Shown: positions 25,827 to 35,187, numbered from the stretch's first letter. The stretch is 64,000 bases of DNA from UBA6522 sp965204155 (GCA_965204155.1 OZ241971.1:4898001-4962000), one strand, 5' to 3'. The notes: a model not told the origin generated them from the letters alone. A program made the numbers and translations.

Positions 25827-28364
25827 ATGATTAATCCGCAGGTGCGGATATTTCATGCGAAGGGCACTTTCTTTGCCGGATGGCAGCCCATGGACAGGCC
25901 GTCGGTACCCTTGATCGAATCGGACTTTGTTCTGTTCGACGTACTGCGCAATACGTCGCATCGGCCGGAAATTGTTCGCAGATTCAGGACAAGGGCGCAG
26001 TCCTGCCTGTCTCAAAGAGTTACGCGCCTGCAGGGAATTGGCCGGCTAAAGGAACTGCAGCGCGCTGAAATTGTTTTGGGGGCAACCTCGTCGGACCCAG
26101 CCGACTCCGATGCGTCTTCAGCGACAAGTCCCAAGAGACTTACAGGCCAGAAGGTAGCGAGCCCGTCCCTTGGAAAGACCCACCTTCGAGTCAGCCACAA
26201 CTTCATGCTTCGTCCGGCGCCAACGGGTTTTGAAACCTGGAGCCCCGTAACCCGCAGCCACCATGTCCTTTGCCTGGAACTGGCATTGACCCTGGTATTC
26301 TTTTCTTCGGGCAGTAGGGTGGATCGGCTGATTGCGGCAGGAAAAGGCTACGCCGACAAGTCAACAGCGCTGCACATTACCCATTGGCTCCACGAGATCG
26401 GGCTGCTGGTCCCGATTCCCACAAAGTCTCGTCGGCTGCCTCCTGAAAGCAAGCGCGTCACCCACAAAAAAACCGAACCGGCCAACACTGTCGCTCCAGT
26501 CGAGCCGCTTGACACGAACGGCCGGGTCCCGATCTATTTTGTACCGCACATGCCCAACCATTTCCCCCTGGCGCTCGGCATGATGTACAGCTTCATTACC
26601 GAGCATGACGAAGGCGCGTTATTGGAAAAATTCTGCCCGGTACCGATAGTGTATTCCTCGACGCCTCGAGACATTCTGGTGGAACAATACGGCAGGTACG
26701 GCCGGGGCATTTGGCTGTTTTCCAATTACATGTGGTCGGTTACTTCAAACCTGGAAGTATCGGCTGCCGTAAAGCAGCACAACAAGAACAACATCACTAT
26801 TCACGGCGGCCCCAGCACACCCAGTTACGACGCAGCGTGCAACGCCTTCATGACCAAGCACGACTCCGTCGATATAGCGGTACACGGCGAAGGGGAATCA
26901 ACCATCGTTGACTTGCTGGGCTCTCTGGGCGCCTCGAACATGCGCCTTGACCGCCTGCATGATGTAAACGGCATTACTTTCCGCACTGCAACCACCGGTG
27001 CGGGTGACCCGGCGACCGATCCGTATGTTCGAACGCCTCCAAGACCCGTCATCCGTGACCTGAATATTCTCCCCTCTCCCTATCTCGGGGGGACCTTCGC
27101 TTCCTACCAGGGTTCGATCGACGCGGCCATCATCGAGTCGAACCGTGGCTGCCCGTTCGGCTGTACCTTTTGCGACTGGGGATCTGCGACCCGGCAGAAA
27201 ATCAGGAAGTTCGACCTGCAGCGAGTCAAGGATGAAATCGAGTGGATCGGCAAGAACCGGGTTCGCGTCATTTGGGTAGCAGACGCCAATTTCGGCATCT
27301 ACGACCGGGATATCGAGATCGCCGAGTGGATTTGCCAAGTCAAGGCCAGGTACGGCTATCCGATTGAAGTCGTGGTCAACTACACCAAGAACGCCACCAG
27401 GAGGCTCGCTGTCATCGTGAAACTTTTTGCCGCCCACGACATCTGCAGCCAGGGCGTGATCTCCATTCAGACGCGAGACCCCTTCACGCTGGGCGTGATC
27501 AACAGAAAGAACATCAAGACCGACAAGTACGACGATCTGGCCGAAATATTTCGGGTTGCGGGGCTGCCTCTGTCAACCGACTTGATGATCGGCCTTCCGG
27601 GAATGACGGTCGATTCCTTCAAGAAGGACCTGCAGTACTTCTTCGACAAGGATGTGACGGTAAAGGCCTACCTCACCGAGCTGCTTCCCAACAGCCCCAT
27701 GGCCGATCCGGATTACATGGAGAAATACAAGATCGAGGTGGATCGCAACAACTTCCTGAAGTCGACATTCAGCTATTCCACGGACGACCTGCATGTCATG
27801 AACATGCTCTTCAACCTGTTTTCCTTAGCGGATAGTTTCGCAACTCTGCGGTACGTACTGCGATACCTGCGTTGGGATCACGGCATCACGGCCCTGGATT
27901 TTCTGCACGTGCTATACAACGAGCTCGAAAGTCATCCCTACAGGTATCCCGCACTCACCTACGCATCGAAGGTCTTTCAACATTACCTGAACGTGCCGGG
28001 CGGTTGGCACGGGTTCTACAACGAGATCGCAGAATTCACCGAGACGCAATATGGCATTCAACGGGACTCGGCATTTGAAGCCGTACTCCACTACAACGAA
28101 ATGGTCATGCCCGACGACGCGTTTACGTACCCGCTGAAGGTAAGGCTTGAGCACGATGTCCCAGCGTATTTCCGGGACCATAACCTGAAAGACGATTACG
28201 GCGAGAGACAACTTGTTGAGTATCCGCCAGCGGTGGCGACCATCTGCAATAAGTACTCTTATGGCCACATAAACTACAACCGCGAACAATACGACTCACA
28301 CCAAGTCTTCTGGGAACTGCAATCTCCCACGGCGAGAACTCAGTCGATTCCCAACTTTGTTTAG
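25827..28364 (+). CDS. B12-binding-type radical SAM protein with unusual N-terminal region
   Basis: Called from the ATG at 25827 (845 residues); the frame is open upstream to 25683, so the start is uncertain. The radical SAM cluster motif is C442-P-F-G-C446-T-F-C449 in SNRGCPFGCTFCDWGSATRQ. Before it, about residues 230-370 resemble a cobalamin-binding Rossmann domain (HFPLALGMMYSF, WLFSNYMWSV, ITIHGGPSTPSYD, VAVHGEGE-like), placing it with B12-dependent methylases and cyclases. The first ~220 residues have two short helical, winged-helix-like blocks (VPLIESDFVLFDVLRNTSHR and a second one ending in HEIGLLVPI) split by a Ser/Thr/Ala linker. The last ~150 residues are family-specific. Neighbours are two 2-oxoglutarate hydroxylases and a YbaK-like protein, so it may modify a peptide or small metabolite. 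Confidence 0.82.
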   Translation: MINPQVRIFHAKGTFFAGWQPMDRPSVPLIESDFVLFDVLRNTSHRPEIVRRFRTRAQSCLSQRVTRLQGIGRLKELQRAEIVLGATSSDPADSDASSATSPKRLTGQKVASPSLGKTHLRVSHNFMLRPAPTGFETWSPVTRSHHVLCLELALTLVFFSSGSRVDRLIAAGKGYADKSTALHITHWLHEIGLLVPIPTKSRRLPPESKRVTHKKTEPANTVAPVEPLDTNGRVPIYFVPHMPNHFPLALGMMYSFITEHDEGALLEKFCPVPIVYSSTPRDILVEQYGRYGRGIWLFSNYMWSVTSNLEVSAAVKQHNKNNITIHGGPSTPSYDAACNAFMTKHDSVDIAVHGEGESTIVDLLGSLGASNMRLDRLHDVNGITFRTATTGAGDPATDPYVRTPPRPVIRDLNILPSPYLGGTFASYQGSIDAAIIESNRGCPFGCTFCDWGSATRQKIRKFDLQRVKDEIEWIGKNRVRVIWVADANFGIYDRDIEIAEWICQVKARYGYPIEVVVNYTKNATRRLAVIVKLFAAHDICSQGVISIQTRDPFTLGVINRKNIKTDKYDDLAEIFRVAGLPLSTDLMIGLPGMTVDSFKKDLQYFFDKDVTVKAYLTELLPNSPMADPDYMEKYKIEVDRNNFLKSTFSYSTDDLHVMNMLFNLFSLADSFATLRYVLRYLRWDHGITALDFLHVLYNELESHPYRYPALTYASKVFQHYLNVPGGWHGFYNEIAEFTETQYGIQRDSAFEAVLHYNEMVMPDDAFTYPLKVRLEHDVPAYFRDHNLKDDYGERQLVEYPPAVATICNKYSYGHINYNREQYDSHQVFWELQSPTARTQSIPNFV

Positions 28365-28852
28365 CTTGACGGTCGCAGCCGGCGCTGGCGGAACACGAAT
28401 ACTTCGGGCTGTGCAACACCACGGTAGTCGGAAGTGGCCATCACAATCGAGTCCTCGAGGCTTCCGGCATTGAAAGCAATCCGGCGGTTCTCGAAAACGG
28501 AGGGATCCGTGTAGAGAGGTAACGGCAGGACAGGCCGACCGAACGGCGGCACACTGCCGGGCACCAACCCCGTCAGGGTCATCAGTTCGCCGGGTGAGGC
28601 GAACCGCAGGTCCCTTGCACCAAAATGGCGCTTCACCGCCCGAGCCTCAAGCCGGGCAGCGGCGCTCAGGACGAACAGGGCGAACTCCTCGTCGACCTTG
28701 ATGACCAGCGCCTTGCCGCCGATTTCAAGAGGTTCCCCTCGCGCCGCAGCCGCCTGTTCCGACGTCCGTACGGGCGCGTGGTGCACGTGGACGAACTGAA
28801 CCTGGTGCTCCCGGAGCAACTCCACAATGCCTTCAAATACGGAAACCGTCAT
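28361..28852 (-). CDS. YbaK/ProX-like aminoacyl-tRNA deacylase
   Basis: This 163-residue protein is called from the ATG at 28852 (MTVSVFEGIVELLREHQVQF). It shows the YbaK/EbsC pattern: HHAPVRTSEQAA, a G-G-K-A-L-V-I-K block with the conserved Lys, GELMTLTGLVPGSVPPFG and a Phe-Asn-Ala-Gly-Ser stretch near the end. Family members hydrolyse mischarged aminoacyl-tRNAs, such as Cys- or Ala-tRNAPro, and some act on free substrates. It overlaps the end of the radical SAM gene by four bases in convergent orientation, and 92 bases separate it from the divergent 2-oxoglutarate oxygenase. Whether it serves this neighbourhood or general proofreading cannot be told. Confidence 0.82.
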   Translation of the reverse strand: MTVSVFEGIVELLREHQVQFVHVHHAPVRTSEQAAAARGEPLEIGGKALVIKVDEEFALFVLSAAARLEARAVKRHFGARDLRFASPGELMTLTGLVPGSVPPFGRPVLPLPLYTDPSVFENRRIAFNAGSLEDSIVMATSDYRGVAQPEVFVFRQRRLRPSS

Positions 28853-28944
28853 ACGGAAAGGCCCCTTCCAGCACCACTCGCCCGCGATCATCGTCAGCCT
28901 GACCACTTGACTGATTCCGCGGGTCAGCGCGAGTATCTATCACA

Positions 28945-29682
28945 ATGACGCTTCAAATTCACTTGAATGAAGACTTGGACGTACGCCTGTACAAGGAGGT
29001 GTTCAAGCGCCACGCACGCGTGCATATGCCCGACGTCCTGACACTTGATTCGGCCAGATCAATCTACGAGCACTTGCAGGACAGGGTGCCCTGGCAAGCA
29101 CACTTCAACGACGGTGCCAAGACCTACGATCTCCACCGGGATCAGCTTGCCGTCCTGCCAGACAACAAAAAAGCATTGCTGGTTGACCAGCTTCACCACA
29201 ATGCACGATTGAATTTCCAGTATCTCTTTCTGAATTACTCCATTACCGATGCCGTGGAACAACAGTCCAATCCGGGCGTGGAACTGAATGCCTTCCACGA
29301 TTTCATCAATTCGGTTGAAGTTCTCGATCTTGTCAGGGAAATCACCGATGTTCGGGAAATAAAACTTGCCGATTGCCAGGCAACGCTCTACAAGCCCGGC
29401 CATTTCCTGACGGAACACAACGACAACATCGAACGGTCCGGGCGGCTCGTCGCCTATACATTCAGCTTTACCCCGGAGTGGCGCACCGACTACGGCGGAA
29501 TCCTTCACTTCCTCGATGAGGAAGGGCATGTTGACGAAGGCTACCTGCCAAAATTCAACGCACTGAATCTGTTCAGGATCCCGACGCGCCATGCCGTCAG
29601 CTACGTAGCCCCCTACGCGCCGCGAGGCCGCTACAGCATCATCGGTTGGTTCAAGAAACAGGCGTCGGCGCGCCCAGCCTGA
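28945..29682 (+). CDS. 2-oxoglutarate/Fe(II) oxygenase, prolyl-hydroxylase-like (COG3751 type)
   Basis: This 245-residue protein has the facial-triad motif H158-x-D160 in GHFLTEHNDNIER and the distal His H216 in TRHAVSYV. R229 in RGRYSIIGWF would bind the 2-oxoglutarate carboxylate. The strand DYGGILHFLDEEG between them is typical of the EGL-9/Tpa1-like proline hydroxylase group. These enzymes hydroxylate an amino-acid residue or free amino acid, releasing succinate and CO2. The protein is soluble with no signal. No Shine-Dalgarno sequence is evident before the ATG. A second, unrelated hydroxylase is encoded convergently and overlaps its 3' end by 32 bases. Confidence 0.85.
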   Translation: MTLQIHLNEDLDVRLYKEVFKRHARVHMPDVLTLDSARSIYEHLQDRVPWQAHFNDGAKTYDLHRDQLAVLPDNKKALLVDQLHHNARLNFQYLFLNYSITDAVEQQSNPGVELNAFHDFINSVEVLDLVREITDVREIKLADCQATLYKPGHFLTEHNDNIERSGRLVAYTFSFTPEWRTDYGGILHFLDEEGHVDEGYLPKFNALNLFRIPTRHAVSYVAPYAPRGRYSIIGWFKKQASARPA

Positions 29683-30988
29683 ATTCCTTCTCCCTGATCC
29701 ACTTGGACGCCACCCACTTTGAACCACCGGTGATCGGCATTCCCGCGTGCAGCATCTTCCGGTCCGGTTGCCCGTCACCGTCAATGTTCTGAAACATGAG
29801 CGCGTCGCCAAGCCGGCCGTGATAACTCACGTCCAGTTTCGGAAAGCAGGTCTCCCCACCCGTGTATCCCTCGTTCAGCGAAACCAGGAACGTGTACTTG
29901 CGTTGACCGCCGTCCCTCAGGAGTTTCCTCTCGTCCTCGTTGCTCGGCGACAGAAAGTCGTAATGAAACTTGTATTCCTCGGCGATTCGATAATAGAGAA
30001 CGTTTAGCGGTTCGCCCTGTTCGACGGCCGTATCAGTCGCCGCGGCAATTCGCTCATCAATGGAAATAATGAAATGGTCCCTGCTCACGGGATCGAAGTT
30101 ACTTGAACTGCTGGTGCGAATTTCGTTCCTGATCAATTCTCCAGTGATCGGATGAACCGTGCTCGATGGCCTGATGGCCGGTGCGGCTGCGGCCCTTATG
30201 TAGCCGCACTCGAGAGGAGTCATAAACCTACGAAAAATCAGAACCTTGCTTTCGCTCGAGAGAATTTCCGGTTGGCCAAAGCCATACTCGACGTCTTGAT
30301 CCAATACCTCCGCAACCTCCGCGAAATTCACATCAGAATCTTCCGGGGGCGAAAACGATGCCTTGTCCAGAATTGCCTGCACCACAGACTTGTCATTTTC
30401 CGTCAACTCCGCCTCTGCCAGTTTGTTTCCGACCCTTGCCGAAAGAAACAGGTACTTGATCCTGTCGTCCCGTGCCCGAAGGTCGCCATTCAGCGCCGCT
30501 TCCCGCCGCCTTTCCGCCTGGACGTAGGCCGCGACATGGCTGCCTCCCAACGCCGCGCGATCCAGCAGCAATTCGACCGCTGAATGCTGCCGGTCCCTGA
30601 CGCCCAGCAACATGGCAACGCCACACAGCGCCATCGGATGCTCCTGCCCCGCTACCTCCAGGAGTTGCGAGTTGGCCAGTTTCCTGTCCCTGGAACCGCC
30701 ATACCCGCTTCGCAACATCTGCGACAGCAGCAATTGCGCATCGGCATGCCCCTGCTCCGAAGCCATACCAACGTTTCTTCTTGCACCAACAGCATCGTAA
30801 GGAACGGATACGCCGGCAATCTGAAACGTCGCCATACTGAAGCACGCATCGGGAAAGTCCTGCGCAACAGATTTTTTCAACCATCTCAGCGCCTTGGCCT
30901 TGTTGCCGCGCTTGAATTCGATTTCGCTCAATCTGTATTGAGCGTGGGCACTGCCTCGCCGTGCGTCCCGTCTGATTGCGTCTTCCAC
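29651..30988 (-). CDS. Prolyl 4-hydroxylase-type oxygenase with N-terminal Sel1-like repeats
   Basis: This 445-residue protein has two parts. Residues about 1-190 are helical Sel1/TPR-like repeats (GSAHAQYRLSEIEFKRG, ASEQGHADAQLLLSQML and further units), which normally bind proteins or peptides. Residues about 245-430 form a P4Hc domain: H342-Y-D344 (HxD), then GGETCFP, H414 in MLHAGMPITGG, and K424 in SKWVASKW as the 2-oxoglutarate anchor. Such enzymes hydroxylate proline residues in proteins; the repeat domain suggests a defined protein partner. No signal peptide is seen. It is 18 bases downstream of the NhaC-type antiporter gene on the same strand. Confidence 0.87.
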   Translation of the reverse strand: MEDAIRRDARRGSAHAQYRLSEIEFKRGNKAKALRWLKKSVAQDFPDACFSMATFQIAGVSVPYDAVGARRNVGMASEQGHADAQLLLSQMLRSGYGGSRDRKLANSQLLEVAGQEHPMALCGVAMLLGVRDRQHSAVELLLDRAALGGSHVAAYVQAERRREAALNGDLRARDDRIKYLFLSARVGNKLAEAELTENDKSVVQAILDKASFSPPEDSDVNFAEVAEVLDQDVEYGFGQPEILSSESKVLIFRRFMTPLECGYIRAAAAPAIRPSSTVHPITGELIRNEIRTSSSSNFDPVSRDHFIISIDERIAAATDTAVEQGEPLNVLYYRIAEEYKFHYDFLSPSNEDERKLLRDGGQRKYTFLVSLNEGYTGGETCFPKLDVSYHGRLGDALMFQNIDGDGQPDRKMLHAGMPITGGSKWVASKWIREKEFRLGAPTPVS

Positions 30989-31006
30989 GGTGAGCCCGTT
31001 ACCTCC

Positions 31007-32407
31007 TCACCCTTTTTCCCGCCCCGCTTCCGGAACCCTGAAAATGAACAGGCCCATGTATGCAAGCAGAATCGACAGCAGTGGATTGATGTAGTTCAGG
31101 AACGTGTAGGGCAGGTAGGTAAAAGTCGCCACGCCCAGCGTCCCGGCCATGAACGCACCGGCGGTCGACCAGGGCACCAGAGCCGCTGTCTGCGTTCCGC
31201 CCTCTTCAAGCAAGCGGCTCAGCATTCTTCGCCTTATACCGGCCTTTTCAAAGACTGGCCGATAAATGTTGCCGTTCAGGATTATGGACATGTAGTTCGT
31301 GCCCATGGCTATGTTCGCCAGGAACGTCGTACCGATAACCAGGGTCACGAGATTGGCGGCGGCACGAATTCGATCGACAATTTTCTCCACCAATACGGTC
31401 AGATACCCCACCTTCTCGAGCACTCCGCCCAGGCACAATGCCAGGTAAGCCAACGAGAATGTCCACATCATGCTCTGGATTCCGCCTCGGACCAGAATGG
31501 AATCCACCAACGCAAACCCCGTTTCATCCGTATAACCATTGTTGATTGCGTTTAACGCCGACGGCAGGTTGGATCCCTGAAACGCCAGCGAGACCAGGGT
31601 GGCAAGAAACGTTGCCGCAATCATGGCGGGTATCGCGCTGATCTTCATTACCATCATCGTGAGAAGCGCAAATATCGGCAACAGGACCACCACGTTCAAG
31701 TTGAATTTTTCCGCCAGCACATCCTGAATTTGCGTGACCTGTTCAAAATTGACGCTGGCGTCCGCAGAGGCCCCGAATCCCAGAATCGTATAGAGAATCA
31801 GGCAGATTACATAGGCCGGAACCGTGGTGTAGAGCATGGCCACGATATGGGCGTACAAGTTCGTTTCCGCGGACGCTGCAGAAAGATTTGTCGTATCGGA
31901 AACGGGCGATAACTTGTCGCCGAAGTAAGCACCGGAAATGACCATGCCTGCGACGATCGGCGGCGATATCCCCAAGCTGATTCCGATACCCATCAATGCG
32001 ATCCCGACCGTGCCCGCCGTTCCCCAGGAGGTGCCCGTCGCAAGCGACGTCAGACTGCAGATCACCAGCCCCATCGGCAGAAAATACCGGGCATCAAGGA
32101 ATTCCAGGCCGTAGTAGATGAGCGCCGGCACGGTCCCAGCGTGGATCCAGGAACCCATAATCGTTCCGATCAGGACAAATATGATCATCGCAGGCGTAGC
32201 CCGGCCCAGGCTGTTCTTCATGCCGTCAAGCATTTCGGCCGTCGTATAACCGTATGCATACGAAAATACGCCGGTAAGCAGAAGAGACAGGATCAGCAGA
32301 ACGTGAATCCCTATTCCGAATGTCACGATTCCGGTCACCAGTATCAGGATGATCCCGAAGCAAACGGCCATGGAAGCTGCAAATGACGGTCGTCTTTCGG
32401 TTGACAT
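31007..32407 (-). CDS. NhaC-family Na+/H+ antiporter-like transporter
   Basis: This 466-residue membrane protein has about eleven to twelve hydrophobic segments. Characteristic blocks are SLATGTSWGTAGTVGIALMG, VISGAYFGDKLSPVSDTTNLS and TFLANIAMGTNYMSIILNG. The GDKLSPVSDTTNL block is the hallmark of the NhaC family, which exchanges Na+ for H+ (or malate/lactate in some members). It heads a minus-strand pair with the Sel1-P4H gene. The divergent neighbour is the first M14-like peptidase, across 224 bases. Coupling of an antiporter to a hydroxylase is unusual and may be only positional. Confidence 0.88.
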   Translation of the reverse strand: MSTERRPSFAASMAVCFGIILILVTGIVTFGIGIHVLLILSLLLTGVFSYAYGYTTAEMLDGMKNSLGRATPAMIIFVLIGTIMGSWIHAGTVPALIYYGLEFLDARYFLPMGLVICSLTSLATGTSWGTAGTVGIALMGIGISLGISPPIVAGMVISGAYFGDKLSPVSDTTNLSAASAETNLYAHIVAMLYTTVPAYVICLILYTILGFGASADASVNFEQVTQIQDVLAEKFNLNVVVLLPIFALLTMMVMKISAIPAMIAATFLATLVSLAFQGSNLPSALNAINNGYTDETGFALVDSILVRGGIQSMMWTFSLAYLALCLGGVLEKVGYLTVLVEKIVDRIRAAANLVTLVIGTTFLANIAMGTNYMSIILNGNIYRPVFEKAGIRRRMLSRLLEEGGTQTAALVPWSTAGAFMAGTLGVATFTYLPYTFLNYINPLLSILLAYMGLFIFRVPEAGREKG

Positions 32408-32535
32408 GCTCGCTACTCCGCCCGGTGGATCGCGTTTCGATTATCCGGATTGTTGTTTCTTTGAAACGCTTGCTGGCTTTATGGCATACCGAAATGGTGT
32501 TGCACCACTACTCCGAACGTCAAGGGCAAATGACA

Positions 32536-32541
32536 TATAAT
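32536..32541 (+). promoter_or_regulatory. TATAAT box, possible -10 element for the M14/sulfite dehydrogenase operon
   Basis: A perfect TATAAT lies about 90 bases before the ATG at 32632 in AT-rich sequence. No convincing -35 hexamer is found 16-18 bases upstream, so this is tentative. Confidence 0.3.
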
Positions 32542-32579
32542 TTCGACAAACGAGAGCCCGGCCAAACTCCGGGTCAATG

Positions 32580-32612
32580 AACGGGCAACGTACCAAAAGA
32601 ATATTGCCCGTT
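32580..32612. promoter_or_regulatory. 9-bp inverted repeat in the leader of the first M14-like gene
   Basis: AACGGGCAA and TTGCCCGTT pair perfectly across a 15-base loop and end just before the AAGGGGAG ribosome site of the 32632 gene. It could be an operator dyad or an RNA stem that hides or exposes the ribosome site. Confidence 0.4.
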
Positions 32613-32631
32613 TGCGTAAAGGGGAGATCCA

Positions 32632-35187
32632 ATGACATTGAGACCCATGTGTATCGCAGCGCTGCTGCTGCCCTTCTCTCTCCAGGCACAAACCTCGCCG
32701 GAAGCTTTTCTGGGTCACCCCATCGGCGCTGACCGCCTACTCGCCGACTACCACCAGATCCAGGCCTACTTTGAACTGCTTGATGAGGAGTCGGAGAAAG
32801 TCTCGGTGGTCAACATCGGAGAGACCACGCTGGGTGAACAGATGATCATGGCCATCGTCACGTCCGGGGACAACATGGCGAATCTCGATCGGTACCGTGA
32901 AATCTCCAGACGACTGAGCGACCCCCGAGGCCTCTCGGATGAGGAGGCTCGGCAACTCAGCCGGGAAGGCAAGGTCATCGTCCTGATGACACATGGTCTG
33001 CACGCGTCGGAGATCGGCATGTCCCAGGGCGTTATGGAATCGGTGTACAAGCTCGCTATCGGAAACACGCCATTCGATGCCGACGAGGTACTGGACGAGG
33101 TCATCCTGCTGATGATTCCTGTTGCGAACCCCGACGGGCAACTCATGATCACCGACTGGTACCGGGAATACCTGGACACCACGTACGAAGGCGGGCCGAT
33201 GCCCTGGCTCTATCACCACTATGCCGGCCACGACAACAATCGCGACGGGATTGCAAACAACCTGGTCGAGACACGGGCCGTGAGCAGGGTCCTGTGGCAT
33301 GACTGGTTCCCGCAGATCTACGACGACCCGCACCAGATGGGCAAGAACAACGCCCGCATGTTCGTCCCGCAGTTCATGGACCCGGCCGATCCCAATATCC
33401 ACCCACTGATTTTCAGCGGCATCGGGCTGATCGGGGCCAATATGGCCCACGACCTCCAGAAGGCGGGATTCAAGGGCGTCGTGCATGACGCCATGTTCGC
33501 GTCGGCGTGGTGGAAAGGCACGCTGACCAGCAATGCCATGGTCCATAACACGACGGGACTGTTCACGGAACTTGCTTCCGTCAACATCGCGACCCCGGTC
33601 TACGTCGACCCCAACGAGATACCGGACTTCTACGCTCAGAAGAGCCTGCGCATGACCGACCCCTGGCCCGGAGGATGGTGGCATCTGCGGGACATCGTCG
33701 ACTACCTGTTGAATTCAACCATGAGCCTCGTGGAGATCGCCGCCATGCACAAGGAAGACTGGTTGTACAACTACTATCAGATGGGCCGGGATGCCGCAGA
33801 GGTACCTCGTCCCGGCGATCCCTTTGCGTTCGTGATACCTGCCAAGCAGAGAGACTATCCGACGATGTTGCGAACACTTGAGATGCTGGACTTCGGGGGC
33901 GCCGAAATCCACCGGGCAACGGAAGCCTTCGTTGCCGATGGCATGACCTTCGGGGAAGGCTCCTTCGTAATCCTCACGGCGCAACCGTTCCGGCCCTATG
34001 TGCTCAACATGCTCGGGGAACGAAGGTACCCCGGGGGCGTGCCCAGGGTCCTCCAGGACAATGCGTCGCACGCGCTTCCGATGCAGATGGGAGTGTCATT
34101 CAGCCAGATCGACGAACCGTTCGAAGCATCGCTGGAATTGCTGTCCGGCGTGCCGGATCCCGGCGTCATGGCGCCGCCATCGACACCGTACGTCGTTCTG
34201 GATGCCCGGGAAAATGCCGCGTTTGCCGTCGCCTTTGCACTGCTGGGGCAGAATGCCGACGTCTACCGCTCAACCGGGTCTGTCGAGGGCGACGGATATC
34301 AGCTGCCCGCAGGAAGTTTCATCGTCACCAACTCGTCGCAGGTTCAGGACGCTCTTCCGGATCTCCTGGAAGCAACGAATGCGAGCGTCCATGGGCTGGC
34401 AGACATGAATGGCATCGAGTCAGTGGCGTTGCGCCTGCCGCGCGTCGGGCTCTATCAATCCTGGCGCTCCAACATGGATGAAGGCTGGACCCGGTTCGTG
34501 TTCGACGACTTCGGGATTCCCTTCACGACACTGCACAACAGCGATGTCAGGGGCAACCTGAACGGCCAATACGATGTCATCGTCTTTGCCAACGAAAACC
34601 CGTCAGTGATCAAGACCGGGCTGCCCGAACCCGGTACGACCGGATATGCCAATGCGCTGGGCGCGTATCCGCCGGAATACGACGGTGGCATCGGGGACGA
34701 AGGCATTGAGGCCCTGCGGGACTTCGTCGGAGACGGAGGCATTCTGGTCGCGCTGGATAACGCCGGCCCGTTGTTCGCCCAGGAACTGAACCTGCCGGTC
34801 AGGAATGCTCTGGAGGGTTTGCCGGAGAGTGATTTCTTCGTGCCCACATCACTGCTGCAGCTCGAGGTCGACAACACCACCCCGATCGGTTACGGCATGC
34901 CCGAGGAAGCGGCTGCGATGTTTTTCCGCAGCGTCGCGTACACCACCTGGCTGCCGCCTTCCGGGGACTGGGACAGAAACGTGGTTGCCGCCTATCCGGA
35001 CGAAAACGTCCTGCTGCGCGGCTGGATGTTGGGCGAAGAACAGCTTGCACGCCGCGCCGCCGTGGTTGACGCGGGATACCTGGACGGGCGCGTGATCCTG
35101 ATCGGTTTTCGCACCCAGCACCGCGGCCAGACCCACGGGACGTACAAGTTTCTGTTCAACTCGCTGCTCTATCCGCAAATGAACTAG
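32632..35187 (+). CDS. Secreted M14-like zinc carboxypeptidase family protein (copy 1)
   Basis: This 851-residue protein has a signal peptide (MCIAALLLPFSLQAQ). The N-terminal half is an M14-like metallopeptidase domain: LHASEIG supplies the H-x-x-E zinc ligands, PVANPDGQLM and GHDNNRDG follow, and DDPHQMGKNNARMFVPQF supplies the third His. Long family members of this size carry a beta-rich/Rossmann-like C-terminal half, here with a D-x-x-G-I-P-F-T-T block and a G-D-G-G-I-L-V-A-L-D-N glycine turn. It is expected in the periplasm, trimming peptides from the C-terminus or cleaving amino-acid conjugates. A close paralogue begins 45 bases downstream, and the run continues into sulfite dehydrogenase genes. 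Confidence 0.82.
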   Translation: MTLRPMCIAALLLPFSLQAQTSPEAFLGHPIGADRLLADYHQIQAYFELLDEESEKVSVVNIGETTLGEQMIMAIVTSGDNMANLDRYREISRRLSDPRGLSDEEARQLSREGKVIVLMTHGLHASEIGMSQGVMESVYKLAIGNTPFDADEVLDEVILLMIPVANPDGQLMITDWYREYLDTTYEGGPMPWLYHHYAGHDNNRDGIANNLVETRAVSRVLWHDWFPQIYDDPHQMGKNNARMFVPQFMDPADPNIHPLIFSGIGLIGANMAHDLQKAGFKGVVHDAMFASAWWKGTLTSNAMVHNTTGLFTELASVNIATPVYVDPNEIPDFYAQKSLRMTDPWPGGWWHLRDIVDYLLNSTMSLVEIAAMHKEDWLYNYYQMGRDAAEVPRPGDPFAFVIPAKQRDYPTMLRTLEMLDFGGAEIHRATEAFVADGMTFGEGSFVILTAQPFRPYVLNMLGERRYPGGVPRVLQDNASHALPMQMGVSFSQIDEPFEASLELLSGVPDPGVMAPPSTPYVVLDARENAAFAVAFALLGQNADVYRSTGSVEGDGYQLPAGSFIVTNSSQVQDALPDLLEATNASVHGLADMNGIESVALRLPRVGLYQSWRSNMDEGWTRFVFDDFGIPFTTLHNSDVRGNLNGQYDVIVFANENPSVIKTGLPEPGTTGYANALGAYPPEYDGGIGDEGIEALRDFVGDGGILVALDNAGPLFAQELNLPVRNALEGLPESDFFVPTSLLQLEVDNTTPIGYGMPEEAAAMFFRSVAYTTWLPPSGDWDRNVVAAYPDENVLLRGWMLGEEQLARRAAVVDAGYLDGRVILIGFRTQHRGQTHGTYKFLFNSLLYPQMN

